Shown one piece after another: positions 25,766-33,919 of a stretch of 42,411 bases of DNA. Origin of the DNA: Peptoniphilus_A genitalis (lineage in GTDB: Bacteria; Bacillota; Clostridia; Tissierellales; Peptoniphilaceae); NCBI RefSeq assembly GCF_949769225.1, contig NZ_CATKPB010000014.1. One strand, written 5' to 3'. Position numbers and translations under genes: made by a program. The notes beneath the pieces are model-generated. The model made no database searches. It worked only from the letters and a program-made list of their open reading frames with translations, and was not told the origin of the DNA. Every line of letters begins with the position of its first letter. Positions within the stretch are counted from its first letter, which is position 1.

Positions 25766-25791
25766 GTTTACCTCCTTCTTTTTTTACAAAC

Positions 25792-25824
25792 AAAAAAGGC
25801 GGTTAGATTTTACTCTAATCACCT
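25792..25824 (-). terminator. Intrinsic terminator in the leader of the helicase gene
   Basis: Read leftward: AGGTGATTAGA, loop, TCTAACCGCCT, then six Ts (25792-25797). It lies between the AlbA-type gene stop (25852) and the helicase start (25765). Confidence 0.75.
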
Positions 25825-25851
25825 TTAAATTCTGTGTGGTGCAACTTACTG

Positions 25852-27279
25852 CTATTCATTCAGTTCCCAATGACCATTACTTCCACTTCCTACATATTGT
25901 AGATTATCCATTTCTTTAATGGTTCTTTCTATAGTCTTTACACTAACTCCAGCTTCATCTGCAATTGCTTTTCTTGTAATCTTGTTGTTTCCTCTTATTT
26001 TTTCTTTTATAAACTCTGCAAGAGCTATCTTATCGTGAGCGACATCCTGAGCGACACTGTGAGCGACATCCTGAGCGACACCGCTTCCTCCAACTTTTTG
26101 AGTCGCTATTTTCTTCAAAGGAATAATCGTTCTAAATATATCTCCCTCCTCAAACAGAGGATCAACACCTGAATATAGCCTTGTATATTTATAGGTGTTT
26201 CTCATACCTGAACCAAGCTCATCAGCAAGTCCTATTTCTCTAAATACTTTTGAAATAGCCGGATTTTTAGGAAAAGGTTCAAACTTTTGTAAATCCAATG
26301 CTCCCATGCCATGAGCTAAGTTACTGTTTTCAATCATAATCTTCTCATCGTCAATAATCATTTTTGCAGGGAAACCACTTGAATAATCTCTGTGAGCCAA
26401 TGTATTAGAAACAATTTCTCTAAGTATTCTATCCCTTGCATTGACATTTACAATTCCGTCTAAGACAAATAAGTCATTCAAATGCTTCTGTCCAAACGCA
26501 ATAAGCCTATCGTAGCTATCAATCAGATTTGTTATGACAACATCTCTATCGTCATACCTATCCTTGTTTTCAACTCTAAATATTGCATCAGTTTTATGCT
26601 GTGGGAGAACTGACATAATAGAGTTGTCTTTTCCAAATAGCAAAATTGCCGCTAATGTAATGCCCTCATGCTTTGTTTCAGGATCTGTCAGAATGAGATT
26701 TGCACTTCGGAGCAGTTCCTCATAACTCATATTTTCCCAGACATGATTTTTATTTCTTGCTACTGCCATTCTCTTGGCTTTATCAATAACATCAGTATCA
26801 AGAAATTCCATATCGAGGTTTGGATACACCTTATTCACAAAATAGCTTCCCTGTTTCCTCGCATATAGCTTATAGACAAGTTCTGCATGGTCTGTGATAT
26901 TGATGTCTCCTTCATAAGACCTGTCCCATATTCTTCCATTATGCCTGCATACCTGATATCCTTCAGGCACTCGGATATAAATGACTTTTTTACTGTCAAT
27001 CTCAAATACTTCCGGTAATAAATAAAGTGGTGGGTACATCTTCTGCGAATTGTTGATAGATGTTGTAAATTCTTTAATAACCTTATCCACTTTATCTTCA
27101 CTAACACCAACAATATCTCTTTTATCATTTACACCAAGTAAAATATGTCCTCCATTTCTATTGTTGAAAGAGCATACTGTATCAAAGACATCTTTGGTTA
27201 AAGCATTCCTTGATTCTTTAAATTCAACATCTATCTTTTCTCCGTTTTGAATTAACTTTTTTATTTCATCTATCGTCAT
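25852..27279 (-). CDS. AlbA/Schlafen-type ATP-binding protein with C-terminal winged helix
   Basis: 475 aa from the ATG at 27279; a TTG 14 codons upstream would extend it but overlaps the end of the AbrB gene. The N-terminal AlbA_2/Schlafen domain has KIDVEFKESRNALTKDVFDT, CSFNNRNGGHILLGVND and YEGDINITDHAEL. The centre has the divergent ATPase-like pattern with REIVSNTLAHRDYSSGFPAK, IENSNLAHG and the LADELGSGMRN segment. Then comes a repeated VAQDVAHS linker and a C-terminal winged helix (ITRKAIADEAGVSVKTIERT). Such proteins are widespread putative transcriptional regulators on mobile elements; activity is unknown. It forms a pair with the small AbrB-type gene 19 nt upstream. Confidence 0.8.
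   Translation of the reverse strand: MTIDEIKKLIQNGEKIDVEFKESRNALTKDVFDTVCSFNNRNGGHILLGVNDKRDIVGVSEDKVDKVIKEFTTSINNSQKMYPPLYLLPEVFEIDSKKVIYIRVPEGYQVCRHNGRIWDRSYEGDINITDHAELVYKLYARKQGSYFVNKVYPNLDMEFLDTDVIDKAKRMAVARNKNHVWENMSYEELLRSANLILTDPETKHEGITLAAILLFGKDNSIMSVLPQHKTDAIFRVENKDRYDDRDVVITNLIDSYDRLIAFGQKHLNDLFVLDGIVNVNARDRILREIVSNTLAHRDYSSGFPAKMIIDDEKIMIENSNLAHGMGALDLQKFEPFPKNPAISKVFREIGLADELGSGMRNTYKYTRLYSGVDPLFEEGDIFRTIIPLKKIATQKVGGSGVAQDVAHSVAQDVAHDKIALAEFIKEKIRGNNKITRKAIADEAGVSVKTIERTIKEMDNLQYVGSGSNGHWELNE
26035..26082. repeat. 24-bp tandem repeat inside the AlbA-type gene
   Basis: Two 24-bp copies (26035-26058 and 26059-26082) differ at one base, and each is built of two similar 12-bp halves (GAGCGACATCCT / GAGCGACACTGT). 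They encode the VAQDVAHS-like linker before the winged helix. Copy number could change by slippage without breaking the frame. Confidence 0.85.
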
Positions 27280-27298
27280 CTTTGTTATTTCACCACCT

Positions 27299-27478
27299 TT
27301 ATTTATCAATATTTTCTTCAATAAAAATTTTGGAGTTTTGAATTTGCACTTTATCGTTATTAACTACAAAAGTAACATAATCTCCATTTTGTAAGTCCAA
27401 AAGTTCTCTTATCCTTTTCGGAATAGTAACCTGCCCTTTTGACATAACTTTTGCAGTATCCATAAATGTATCTTTCAT
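27299..27478 (-). CDS. AbrB/SpoVT-type DNA-binding protein (59 aa)
   Basis: ATG at 27478 follows GGAGAAAGGAAACGGGT; the frame is 59 codons long. The sequence TAKVMSKGQVTIPKRIRELL followed by DLQNGDYVTFVVNNDKVQI is the full swapped-hairpin AbrB fold: the K-G-Q-V-T-I-P-K-x-I-R-x-x-L signature and the G-D-x-V core are intact. Members are dimeric DNA-binding regulators or antitoxins. No toxin gene is adjacent; the partner is the AlbA-type protein gene 19 nt downstream, and the two share the promoter at 27514-27542. It probably autoregulates that promoter (inference). Confidence 0.9.
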   Translation of the reverse strand: MKDTFMDTAKVMSKGQVTIPKRIRELLDLQNGDYVTFVVNNDKVQIQNSKIFIEENIDK

Positions 27479-27513
27479 ACCCGTTTCCTTTCTCCCTACT
27501 TTTCCTACAAAAG

Positions 27514-27542
27514 ATTATAGCATTTTTAGGGCATTTTTTCCA
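27514..27542 (-). promoter_or_regulatory. Promoter of the AbrB-AlbA pair
   Basis: Read leftward: TGGAAA (27537-27542), 17-nt spacer ending in TGC, and a perfect TATAAT (27514-27519), i.e. an extended -10 promoter. It overlaps the region just before the end of topB and gives this pair expression independent of the conjugation operon. Confidence 0.65.
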
Positions 27543-27561
27543 CCTTGAAATTAGTGCCATC

Positions 27562-29268
27562 TTACTTGATATAAGTTGAAACCACTTCTTTTATCTCATT
27601 TTCAATCGCTTTTAAAAATTTTTCCTTTGAAGATTTTCCCTTTGCAATATCCGATAACTCCATTTCCCACTTTGCGGTTGTTTCTGCTGATTTAAAAGTA
27701 TCGGCTACAATCGTTACAAGACTTATTCCCTTATGTGTGGCAATAAGGTTCTTTTTATCTCTTTCTACAAATCCCTTGAAAATCAGATTTTCAATAATCC
27801 CTGCTCTTGTTGCAGGTGTTCCAAGTCCTTTTCGCTCAACTTCTACACCTTTTTCCAATGCGTCATTTCCTGCAAGCTCCATAGCCTTTAGGAGAAGATC
27901 TTCCGTAAAATGTTTAGGCGATGATGTGTATTTTTCTTTTATCTCTTTATCTTTAATATCAAGACTATCACCAATCTTTACATCCGGAAGCACTGTATCT
28001 TCATTTTTCTTTTTTACATATTCGTTTAGGTATTTGGTAAAGCCTTCATCTACAATCACCTTGCCACTGCTTGTAAATTCAAATCCATCAAATTCAGCCA
28101 CAATCTTCGTTGTATTCTCAATTAAAGGATAGCCTACACTTGCATGTAGCTTATTTAAAATAAGTTCATATACCTTCAATTCACTTTCCGGAAGAGAAGT
28201 TAAGTCCTCATTCATACTGCTTGCTGTCGGTATAATCGCATGATGGTCTGTAACCTTTTTAGAGTTAAATACCGTCTTGATACGCTCTGTATCAAAATCA
28301 TTTTTCCCTAAAATGTTATTAACCGTACTTACAATCATATCTTCCGTTAAGCATCTGCTGTCTGTTCTTGGATAGGTAATCAGTTTTTTCTCATACAGAC
28401 TTTGAGCATAATCAAGTGTTTGCTTGGCACTATATCCAAAATACTTATTGCACTCTCTTTGAAGTGTTGTAAGGTCAAAAGGCAAATCAGGTTTTGTTAT
28501 CTTTTCCTTTTGAATAACATCGGTAATTTCTATCTTATCACCTACTAAATTTAAGAGCTGCTCAGCAGCAACCTCATCATCAATTCTCTCTGTTGATAGT
28601 GTAAAACCATTCATAGAAAGTTCGACTGTAAAATATTTTTCTTTCTTAAAATTTGCTATCTCATCATCTCTATTTACAATCATGGCAAGGGTAGGTGTCT
28701 GCACTCTTCCCACACTGTAATTTTGCTTGTATAGACACGAATACAGTCTGCTTAAATTCATTCCCACAAGCCAATCTGCTATTGCTCTTGCTTGTGCAGA
28801 CTCAAAAAGATTATCGTAAGAACTTCCATCTTTTAGGTTATCAAAGCCCTCCTTTATGGCACTATCTTCCATTGATGAAATCCAAAGGCGTTTCATCTTC
28901 TTTTTACAATTTGCCTGATTGTAGACAAGCCTGAAGATTGCTTCTCCCTCACGCCCTGCATCACAACCATTTATAACAATGTCTATATCCTTATCGTTCA
29001 TCAGCTTTTTAAGAATCGTAAATTGTTTCTTTGTGGACTTTGCAATCTCATACTTATATTCTCTTGGGATAATCGGTAAATCCGCCATATTCCACTTTGC
29101 GTACTTTTCATCATAGCTTTCTGGATTTGCCATCTGAATTAAGTGTCCCACACACCAGCTCACCTTGTATCCGTTTCCTTCATAGTATCCGTCTTTCTTT
29201 TTTGTAGCTCCAATTACTTTTGCAATAGAGATTGCAACACTTGGCTTTTCAGCAATTACAAGTTTCAT
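27562..29268 (-). CDS. topB: DNA topoisomerase III (type IA)
   Basis: 568 aa, ATG at 29268 after GGAGGACAAATATAT. The N-terminal Toprim domain starts KLVIAEKPSVAISIAKVIG and contains the metal-binding CDAGREGEAIFRLVY. The active-site tyrosine lies in LITYPRTDSRCL (about residue 297), and the C-terminal type IA core motif KGLGTPATRAGIIE is present. The enzyme cuts single strands and decatenates DNA; ICE-borne copies are thought to assist transfer or replication. It is shorter than the usual chromosomal enzyme and ends soon after the core, without zinc-finger repeats, as is common for element-borne TopB. Confidence 0.95.
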   Translation of the reverse strand: MKLVIAEKPSVAISIAKVIGATKKKDGYYEGNGYKVSWCVGHLIQMANPESYDEKYAKWNMADLPIIPREYKYEIAKSTKKQFTILKKLMNDKDIDIVINGCDAGREGEAIFRLVYNQANCKKKMKRLWISSMEDSAIKEGFDNLKDGSSYDNLFESAQARAIADWLVGMNLSRLYSCLYKQNYSVGRVQTPTLAMIVNRDDEIANFKKEKYFTVELSMNGFTLSTERIDDEVAAEQLLNLVGDKIEITDVIQKEKITKPDLPFDLTTLQRECNKYFGYSAKQTLDYAQSLYEKKLITYPRTDSRCLTEDMIVSTVNNILGKNDFDTERIKTVFNSKKVTDHHAIIPTASSMNEDLTSLPESELKVYELILNKLHASVGYPLIENTTKIVAEFDGFEFTSSGKVIVDEGFTKYLNEYVKKKNEDTVLPDVKIGDSLDIKDKEIKEKYTSSPKHFTEDLLLKAMELAGNDALEKGVEVERKGLGTPATRAGIIENLIFKGFVERDKKNLIATHKGISLVTIVADTFKSAETTAKWEMELSDIAKGKSSKEKFLKAIENEIKEVVSTYIK

Positions 29269-29295
29269 ATATATTTGTCCTCCTGTTTTTCAATA

Positions 29296-29327
29296 TAAAA
29301 GGGCGAAAGATGTTACTCTCCCGCCCT
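29296..29327 (-). terminator. Intrinsic terminator in the leader of topB
   Basis: Read leftward: AGGGCG, loop, CGCCCT, then TTTTA. It lies between the surface-protein stop (29367) and the topB start. Confidence 0.7.
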
Positions 29328-29366
29328 GTCTTTTGCACCAAATATTGTATAGTTTTAGGTGCAAAT

Positions 29367-31556
29367 CTACTCTACCTCATCATCTTCTTTATCTTCTATT
29401 TCTGCTTCACCTACTTCATTTTCACTTTCTTCCGCTTCTGAAAAGAAATCATCATCTTCCTCCTCAAAGCCTTCAAGCTCCTTATCTTCCTTTTTCTTAA
29501 TGACCTTGAAATAATATCCTGCACCTAATGCTCCTGCTACTACAAGAATGAGAATTAAGTAGGTTCCCATATTGCTGCTTTCTTCTTTTTTTACTGGCTT
29601 AGGTTCTTCTTTTTCAGGTTCTTCCTTTGTAATTTCCTGTTTTGGAGCTTCTTTCTTTTCAACCATATTAAGAAGATCATCTTCGGATACTTCTGTTAGG
29701 AGCATAACATTCTCGCTATCCTCATCGTGATTGATGATTAAATGGAAGGTCTTGCCATTCTTAGTAGTAAAGGTAACAAACTGTCTTGCATCCGCTGAAT
29801 ACATATCCGTTTCTCTCTTATCACTGCTATCTCCATGATGAATCGGATAATCCTTGTTCGCATTATCCTTATTTTCCGTAACAGTTCCTCGTGCCTTTGA
29901 TGGAGCAGAAGCAACTCCTTTATTGGTATTTACATTCTTACTTGAACCATCCATAGAGGAATCCTGACTGCTGTTATTGGCAGGTTGTTTCGGTGTCAGC
30001 TTATTGGGATAACGAACTTCTTTTTCTTTTCCATCGGTCTTGCCAACATTGGTGTCCTTTGTAATCTTTCCTGTATTATCCTGTGATGATGAGCCTTTAC
30101 CCGTATCACTTACAGATGTTTGAGGAAAGTTTCCTGTTCCTGTTTTCATTCCAGAGATAGGGCTGATTGGTGTTACAGTAGGATTATGCGTAACTGTAGC
30201 CTTGCCAACCTCATTCGTCTTTTTCTCAAGCTCCTTAATTTTCTCAGTTAGCTTCTCTATCTCCTTTTTCATATCCGCCGATAAATCCTTATCGTCTTTG
30301 CCCTTCTCAAGTTTTTCCTTCAGCTTATCTATTTTTTCCTCAAGGTCTTTGATTTTCTCCTTTTGCTTGTCGCTTAATTTATCCTTGTCCTTAATCTCCT
30401 GACTTAGCTTATCAAGTTTTTCCTGAAGTTCCTTAGATTCCTTTTCCATTTTGGAAATATCATCTTTGCTAAGCTCTGTTTGAGTTCCCTTATCTTCTGT
30501 TTTTGGCTTTTCCGTCTGCGTCTGAGCATTACTTTCTAACTTCTTTACAATTCGGATAATACTATCGCTTCCATCACCTTTTACTGTGTAGCTTACAAAA
30601 TCGTCATTAAAACTCATATTATCAGGAAGCATTTCAAGGTCAGACGCATCAATCATCTGATTTTTGTCAAAGAAAGCTGAATACTCCTTATATACCTTTC
30701 CATCCTGATATTTATATTTGACCTTTACTTTACTTTTTGTCTGACTTTCCTGATTCTTAGTATCCTTATTATCTGTTTGAGCTGACGCATTCGCTACCCT
30801 CTTATATAAATCCTCTAAAGGTAATTCAAGGTATGGGACGCCGGTATGAAATCTATTCCATGTTTCAATAATCAGCTTGTCCTTAACAATCTTAATTTCT
30901 TTTACATTATTGATATTGGGATTTGCTTCCTTTACTCTGCCAATAATAGAGTTCTTTGTTTCCTCTTTAAGCTCTCCCTCATAGTCAACTGTTACTTTCT
31001 CGATTTTTCTATTTATCTGTAAGACAGGGCAGGTATAGACAATGACATTTGCTTTCTTTCCTTTTACAGTTCGTTCTTCTGCATTTTCTGTAATATCTCC
31101 AATATAGTAATTATCTTTATCTCTTGGAGAAACGATACTTGTAAAAGCACCTGTCCCTACATTATGAATTCGATAATAAGGATAAGTTTTCTTTGTCATA
31201 TATCTTAGATCATCTAACTCATTTTCCTTGTCCATGTTCTCATTGGTAAAGGTTTCATTATACTTATCGACAACCACACCGCCCTTTTCTTCAAAGGATT
31301 TTGATAAGGAAAACTTAAAGTTCAATGGCTGACCTTCTTTATTTTCTTTTCCTACATAATAAAATCCTCTAAAGGTGTCATCTGAAGTATGATCCTCGAA
31401 TTTCAGTTCATAATATGTTTCATATTTTTCAGGCGGTTCATTTGACGCAAATACTGTCTTTGCACCAACTTTTAACACCCCTAAAACTCCACCCATTAAG
31501 AGGGTAAAAGCTACAACAATAGCTGTAATTCTTTTATTTTTCAAACTGGTTTTCAT
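29367..31556 (-). CDS. CD1107/DUF4366-like membrane-anchored surface protein
   Basis: 729 aa, ATG at 31556 after AAAGGAGAAGACAA, overlapping the end of the DUF4315 gene. An N-terminal hydrophobic segment (ITAIVVAFTLLMGGVLGVLK) acts as signal or anchor. The extracellular part holds a soluble domain (about 40-340), a Lys/Glu coiled coil (about 365-440), a Ser/Thr/Asn-rich stretch, and a domain with MYSADARQFVTFTTKNGKTF and FHLIINHDEDSENVMLLTEV, which is the DUF4366 part. Near the end is a transmembrane helix (MGTYLILILVVAGALGAGYY) followed by an acidic tail rich in Glu/Asp. The family is coded next to TopB and P60 in many ICEs and is taken to be part of, or displayed with, the mating channel. 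Confidence 0.8.
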   Translation of the reverse strand: MKTSLKNKRITAIVVAFTLLMGGVLGVLKVGAKTVFASNEPPEKYETYYELKFEDHTSDDTFRGFYYVGKENKEGQPLNFKFSLSKSFEEKGGVVVDKYNETFTNENMDKENELDDLRYMTKKTYPYYRIHNVGTGAFTSIVSPRDKDNYYIGDITENAEERTVKGKKANVIVYTCPVLQINRKIEKVTVDYEGELKEETKNSIIGRVKEANPNINNVKEIKIVKDKLIIETWNRFHTGVPYLELPLEDLYKRVANASAQTDNKDTKNQESQTKSKVKVKYKYQDGKVYKEYSAFFDKNQMIDASDLEMLPDNMSFNDDFVSYTVKGDGSDSIIRIVKKLESNAQTQTEKPKTEDKGTQTELSKDDISKMEKESKELQEKLDKLSQEIKDKDKLSDKQKEKIKDLEEKIDKLKEKLEKGKDDKDLSADMKKEIEKLTEKIKELEKKTNEVGKATVTHNPTVTPISPISGMKTGTGNFPQTSVSDTGKGSSSQDNTGKITKDTNVGKTDGKEKEVRYPNKLTPKQPANNSSQDSSMDGSSKNVNTNKGVASAPSKARGTVTENKDNANKDYPIHHGDSSDKRETDMYSADARQFVTFTTKNGKTFHLIINHDEDSENVMLLTEVSEDDLLNMVEKKEAPKQEITKEEPEKEEPKPVKKEESSNMGTYLILILVVAGALGAGYYFKVIKKKEDKELEGFEEEDDDFFSEAEESENEVGEAEIEDKEDDEVE

Positions 31557-31770
31557 TTGTCTTCTCCTTTTTCACTTCTGCTTTTTCTCTGTTTACTTTT
31601 GCCATTAAATCACTGATTGTAATGTTGTTCTTTCTGCAAATGGCAATAATTTCTTCGTTTTCAAGTTCTTCCTCACGAATGAATAAAGGCTCCAATTCTT
31701 CATCAATTAGAGCCTTTTTATCCTTTAACTTCTTTATTCTGTTTTTTACTGCTGTCAGTTCTTTTTTCAA
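31534..31770 (-). CDS. DUF4315-family small coiled-coil protein
   Basis: 78 aa. The start is TTG at 31770, supported by GGAGGACACAAT before it. The product is almost entirely helical and charged: KKELTAVKNRIKKLKDKKAL, then REEELENEEIIAICRKNNIT and DLMAKVNREK. The pattern of a coiled coil followed by an 'I-C-R-x-x-x-I-t-x-x-D-L' end is typical of DUF4315, which lies between the P60 and CD1107 genes in this ICE type. Its 3' end overlaps the next gene by 23 nt. Function unknown. Confidence 0.8.
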   Translation of the reverse strand: MKKELTAVKNRIKKLKDKKALIDEELEPLFIREEELENEEIIAICRKNNITISDLMAKVNREKAEVKKEKTNENQFEK

Positions 31771-31782
31771 ATTGTGTCCTCC

Positions 31783-33915
31783 TTATCTGTTTACATTTGG
31801 CGGAAAGCCGAAACCTACGGGATGATGCTGACAAAAAGATGCTATCCAATCATCCAAAGTTGTTACTCTGATTCGACCGATATTATCTATTACCTTGCCA
31901 TCGCCTATATAAATTCCTACATGACCATAGGTAAGTCCGGCTGTACTTCCGCTACTACTGCTTTCAACTGCAACAAGCATTCCCACCTTGAGTTTAGATT
32001 TATCTGATGTAAAGGTGTAGTTTCTGTACATATCACAGGCATTTCCGCCAATATATCCAAGTCCTGCATTTTGATAGACCTGCGACACCCACATAGCACA
32101 CCAGCCTGCACCCGGAGATGGCGTAATGTATGCAGCATTTACAATCTTCTTTTGAACTTCCGTAGAAGCCTCATACTCTTTTCCACCTCCGATACCTCCA
32201 TTTGAAGCAATAAGGTCGCTATTACCAAAGGCTTCTCCCATATTGCCTTGAGCAAGGAATAAGGCTTCATAGTGTTTTAGATTGTCAGGATAGTTCGCAA
32301 AGACTTCTCTGATGATACTGTCCATTTCCCTTTTATGAAGGGTTACAATGAGTTTCTTGTACTCGTAAGGTTCTTCATAGCTTTCGGTATATTCATTTCC
32401 ATCTTCATCGGTATAGGTTTCTGTAACTGTCCTGTATCTGATTTCTACTTCTTCCTTATACTCAAGGTCATACATGAACTTAAAAAGCTCATTTAATACA
32501 GAGCTTACTTCTGATACATTCTTTACTTCTCCGCACCTTGATGTAATGTAGGATAAAAGCTCATGGACATTATGACCGATGTACTCTGTGTTATTTAGGA
32601 TGTACTCGTCATATCCGGGATAATTCTCTTTGACATGATCAACCTCGTTTTGCAGCTTCTTTTCCATCCCTGAAAAATTCTCATTGATTTCACTTAGGAC
32701 ATTAGGCTTTGATAAATAGCTTGTTGTCAGAACTGTACTTGTAGAGTTCATAAAGCCTGTCATTCCTGTCCCTGCAAAGTTAATAAAGAAAGTTCCCAAA
32801 ATAATAAGACCTATGAAAATAACCATAAGTCCCTTTGCTTTTCTTAATATGACTTCCTTTGAACTTTTAAGACTTCCTATAAGCCCTTCCTTAATGCGAT
32901 CTCTAAGCCTTGACTTATTCTGCCTTTTAATAGAATCTTTCATCTGCTTTCGCTTCTGAAATCGCTTAAAGTTATTTGCTTTTTGATACTCCTGTGTCTT
33001 TTTTAGCTCCTCTTTGGCATCTCGAAACTCTAACTTGGATTTTCGCTTTCTGATTTTATAGTCCCTATTTGTAAGGTCATATCCTTTTTTTGCTCTTTTC
33101 TTATCTGAATAGTTCTTAATGCCATGAATGAGTTTTGAGCTTGTATCGGCTGTTTTTTCTCCTGCCTCTACCCCTTGATTTTCATCACTTCCATGTGATA
33201 AGTAATCTCTTACGGTTTCACTTCCTTTAGCAAGTCCTGATAAAGCGGACACCTTAGAAGCCTTGTCCCTAAAAGTTCTTTCCTGTTCTTTAGAAAGCCT
33301 GTTTTTCTTTTCTCTATCCAGAATGGCTTCTTTTCCGCTTTTTTTACTATCCGCCTTTTCCTCTTTGGCTTCTTTATCCTTTTTTCTGGTATAGAGCTTA
33401 TCAGAATAGTTTTTTCTCTTATAATTTTTCTTTTGAGCCTTTTGGCTTTTTGAAAAGCTGTTTGTATCTTCCACTTTGCGATGAAGATTATCTTCGACAT
33501 CGTAGGTTGACTCAAAATAGTCGCTATCCCTAAAGTCATTGTCATATCTGTCTACGATTCCGTCATTATCAAGGTCTTTTCCTAAAGGATCATAGATTTT
33601 TCCATCCTTAACCTCAGTATCATAATCCGCTTTCCCGATTTCTTCCTGACTTACACTTCCTGTTTCAGGACTTCTATACCTTGCATTTCTTTTAGAAGTT
33701 TTTCCGTTTATTTCAGTTTCTGCACTTCTCTTACTGACCTTTTCATGCACTTTATCTTGAAATCTGTCTTTGTCATGGACGATTTTCCCTCTGTAATCAT
33801 CATTATGCTTTAGTTTATTTTCTTCAGGCTCTATGCTGCCATTACTTTGCAATGTTTCCTTTTCTATCCTTGCCCTTTGCCTTTCCTTAAAGTCCCTTTT
33901 CAGTTTCTGTCCCAT
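31783..33915 (-). CDS. NlpC/P60-like cell-wall hydrolase of the conjugation machinery (CD1108-like)
   Basis: 710 aa, ATG at 33915 four bases after the VirB4 stop. A long charged cytoplasmic N-terminus (about 1-350) includes a Ca-binding-like segment, DLDNDGIVDRYDND. One transmembrane helix (GLMVIFIGLIILGTFFINFA) anchors it. The extracellular part ends in an NlpC/P60-type domain with the catalytic Cys in GWCAMWVSQVY (about 605) and His in YGHVGIYIGDG. Such hydrolases open the peptidoglycan for the mating channel. The Ca-binding-like segment is almost identical, in protein and DNA, to one near the end of the giant helicase. The start codon is preceded by GAGGTAGGCTT. Confidence 0.9.
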   Translation of the reverse strand: MGQKLKRDFKERQRARIEKETLQSNGSIEPEENKLKHNDDYRGKIVHDKDRFQDKVHEKVSKRSAETEINGKTSKRNARYRSPETGSVSQEEIGKADYDTEVKDGKIYDPLGKDLDNDGIVDRYDNDFRDSDYFESTYDVEDNLHRKVEDTNSFSKSQKAQKKNYKRKNYSDKLYTRKKDKEAKEEKADSKKSGKEAILDREKKNRLSKEQERTFRDKASKVSALSGLAKGSETVRDYLSHGSDENQGVEAGEKTADTSSKLIHGIKNYSDKKRAKKGYDLTNRDYKIRKRKSKLEFRDAKEELKKTQEYQKANNFKRFQKRKQMKDSIKRQNKSRLRDRIKEGLIGSLKSSKEVILRKAKGLMVIFIGLIILGTFFINFAGTGMTGFMNSTSTVLTTSYLSKPNVLSEINENFSGMEKKLQNEVDHVKENYPGYDEYILNNTEYIGHNVHELLSYITSRCGEVKNVSEVSSVLNELFKFMYDLEYKEEVEIRYRTVTETYTDEDGNEYTESYEEPYEYKKLIVTLHKREMDSIIREVFANYPDNLKHYEALFLAQGNMGEAFGNSDLIASNGGIGGGKEYEASTEVQKKIVNAAYITPSPGAGWCAMWVSQVYQNAGLGYIGGNACDMYRNYTFTSDKSKLKVGMLVAVESSSSGSTAGLTYGHVGIYIGDGKVIDNIGRIRVTTLDDWIASFCQHHPVGFGFPPNVNR

Positions 33916-33919
33916 AAGC

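Noticed and set aside
27360..27560. 66-codon leftward frame over the AbrB gene
   Set aside because: It is an out-of-frame reading of the AbrB coding region, which itself has the full family signature and a good RBS.
33210..33545. 111-codon leftward frame inside the P60 gene
   Set aside because: It is the shadow of a Lys/Arg-rich, low-complexity stretch, with no good ribosome-binding site and no fold-like pattern, unlike the nested frame in the helicase.
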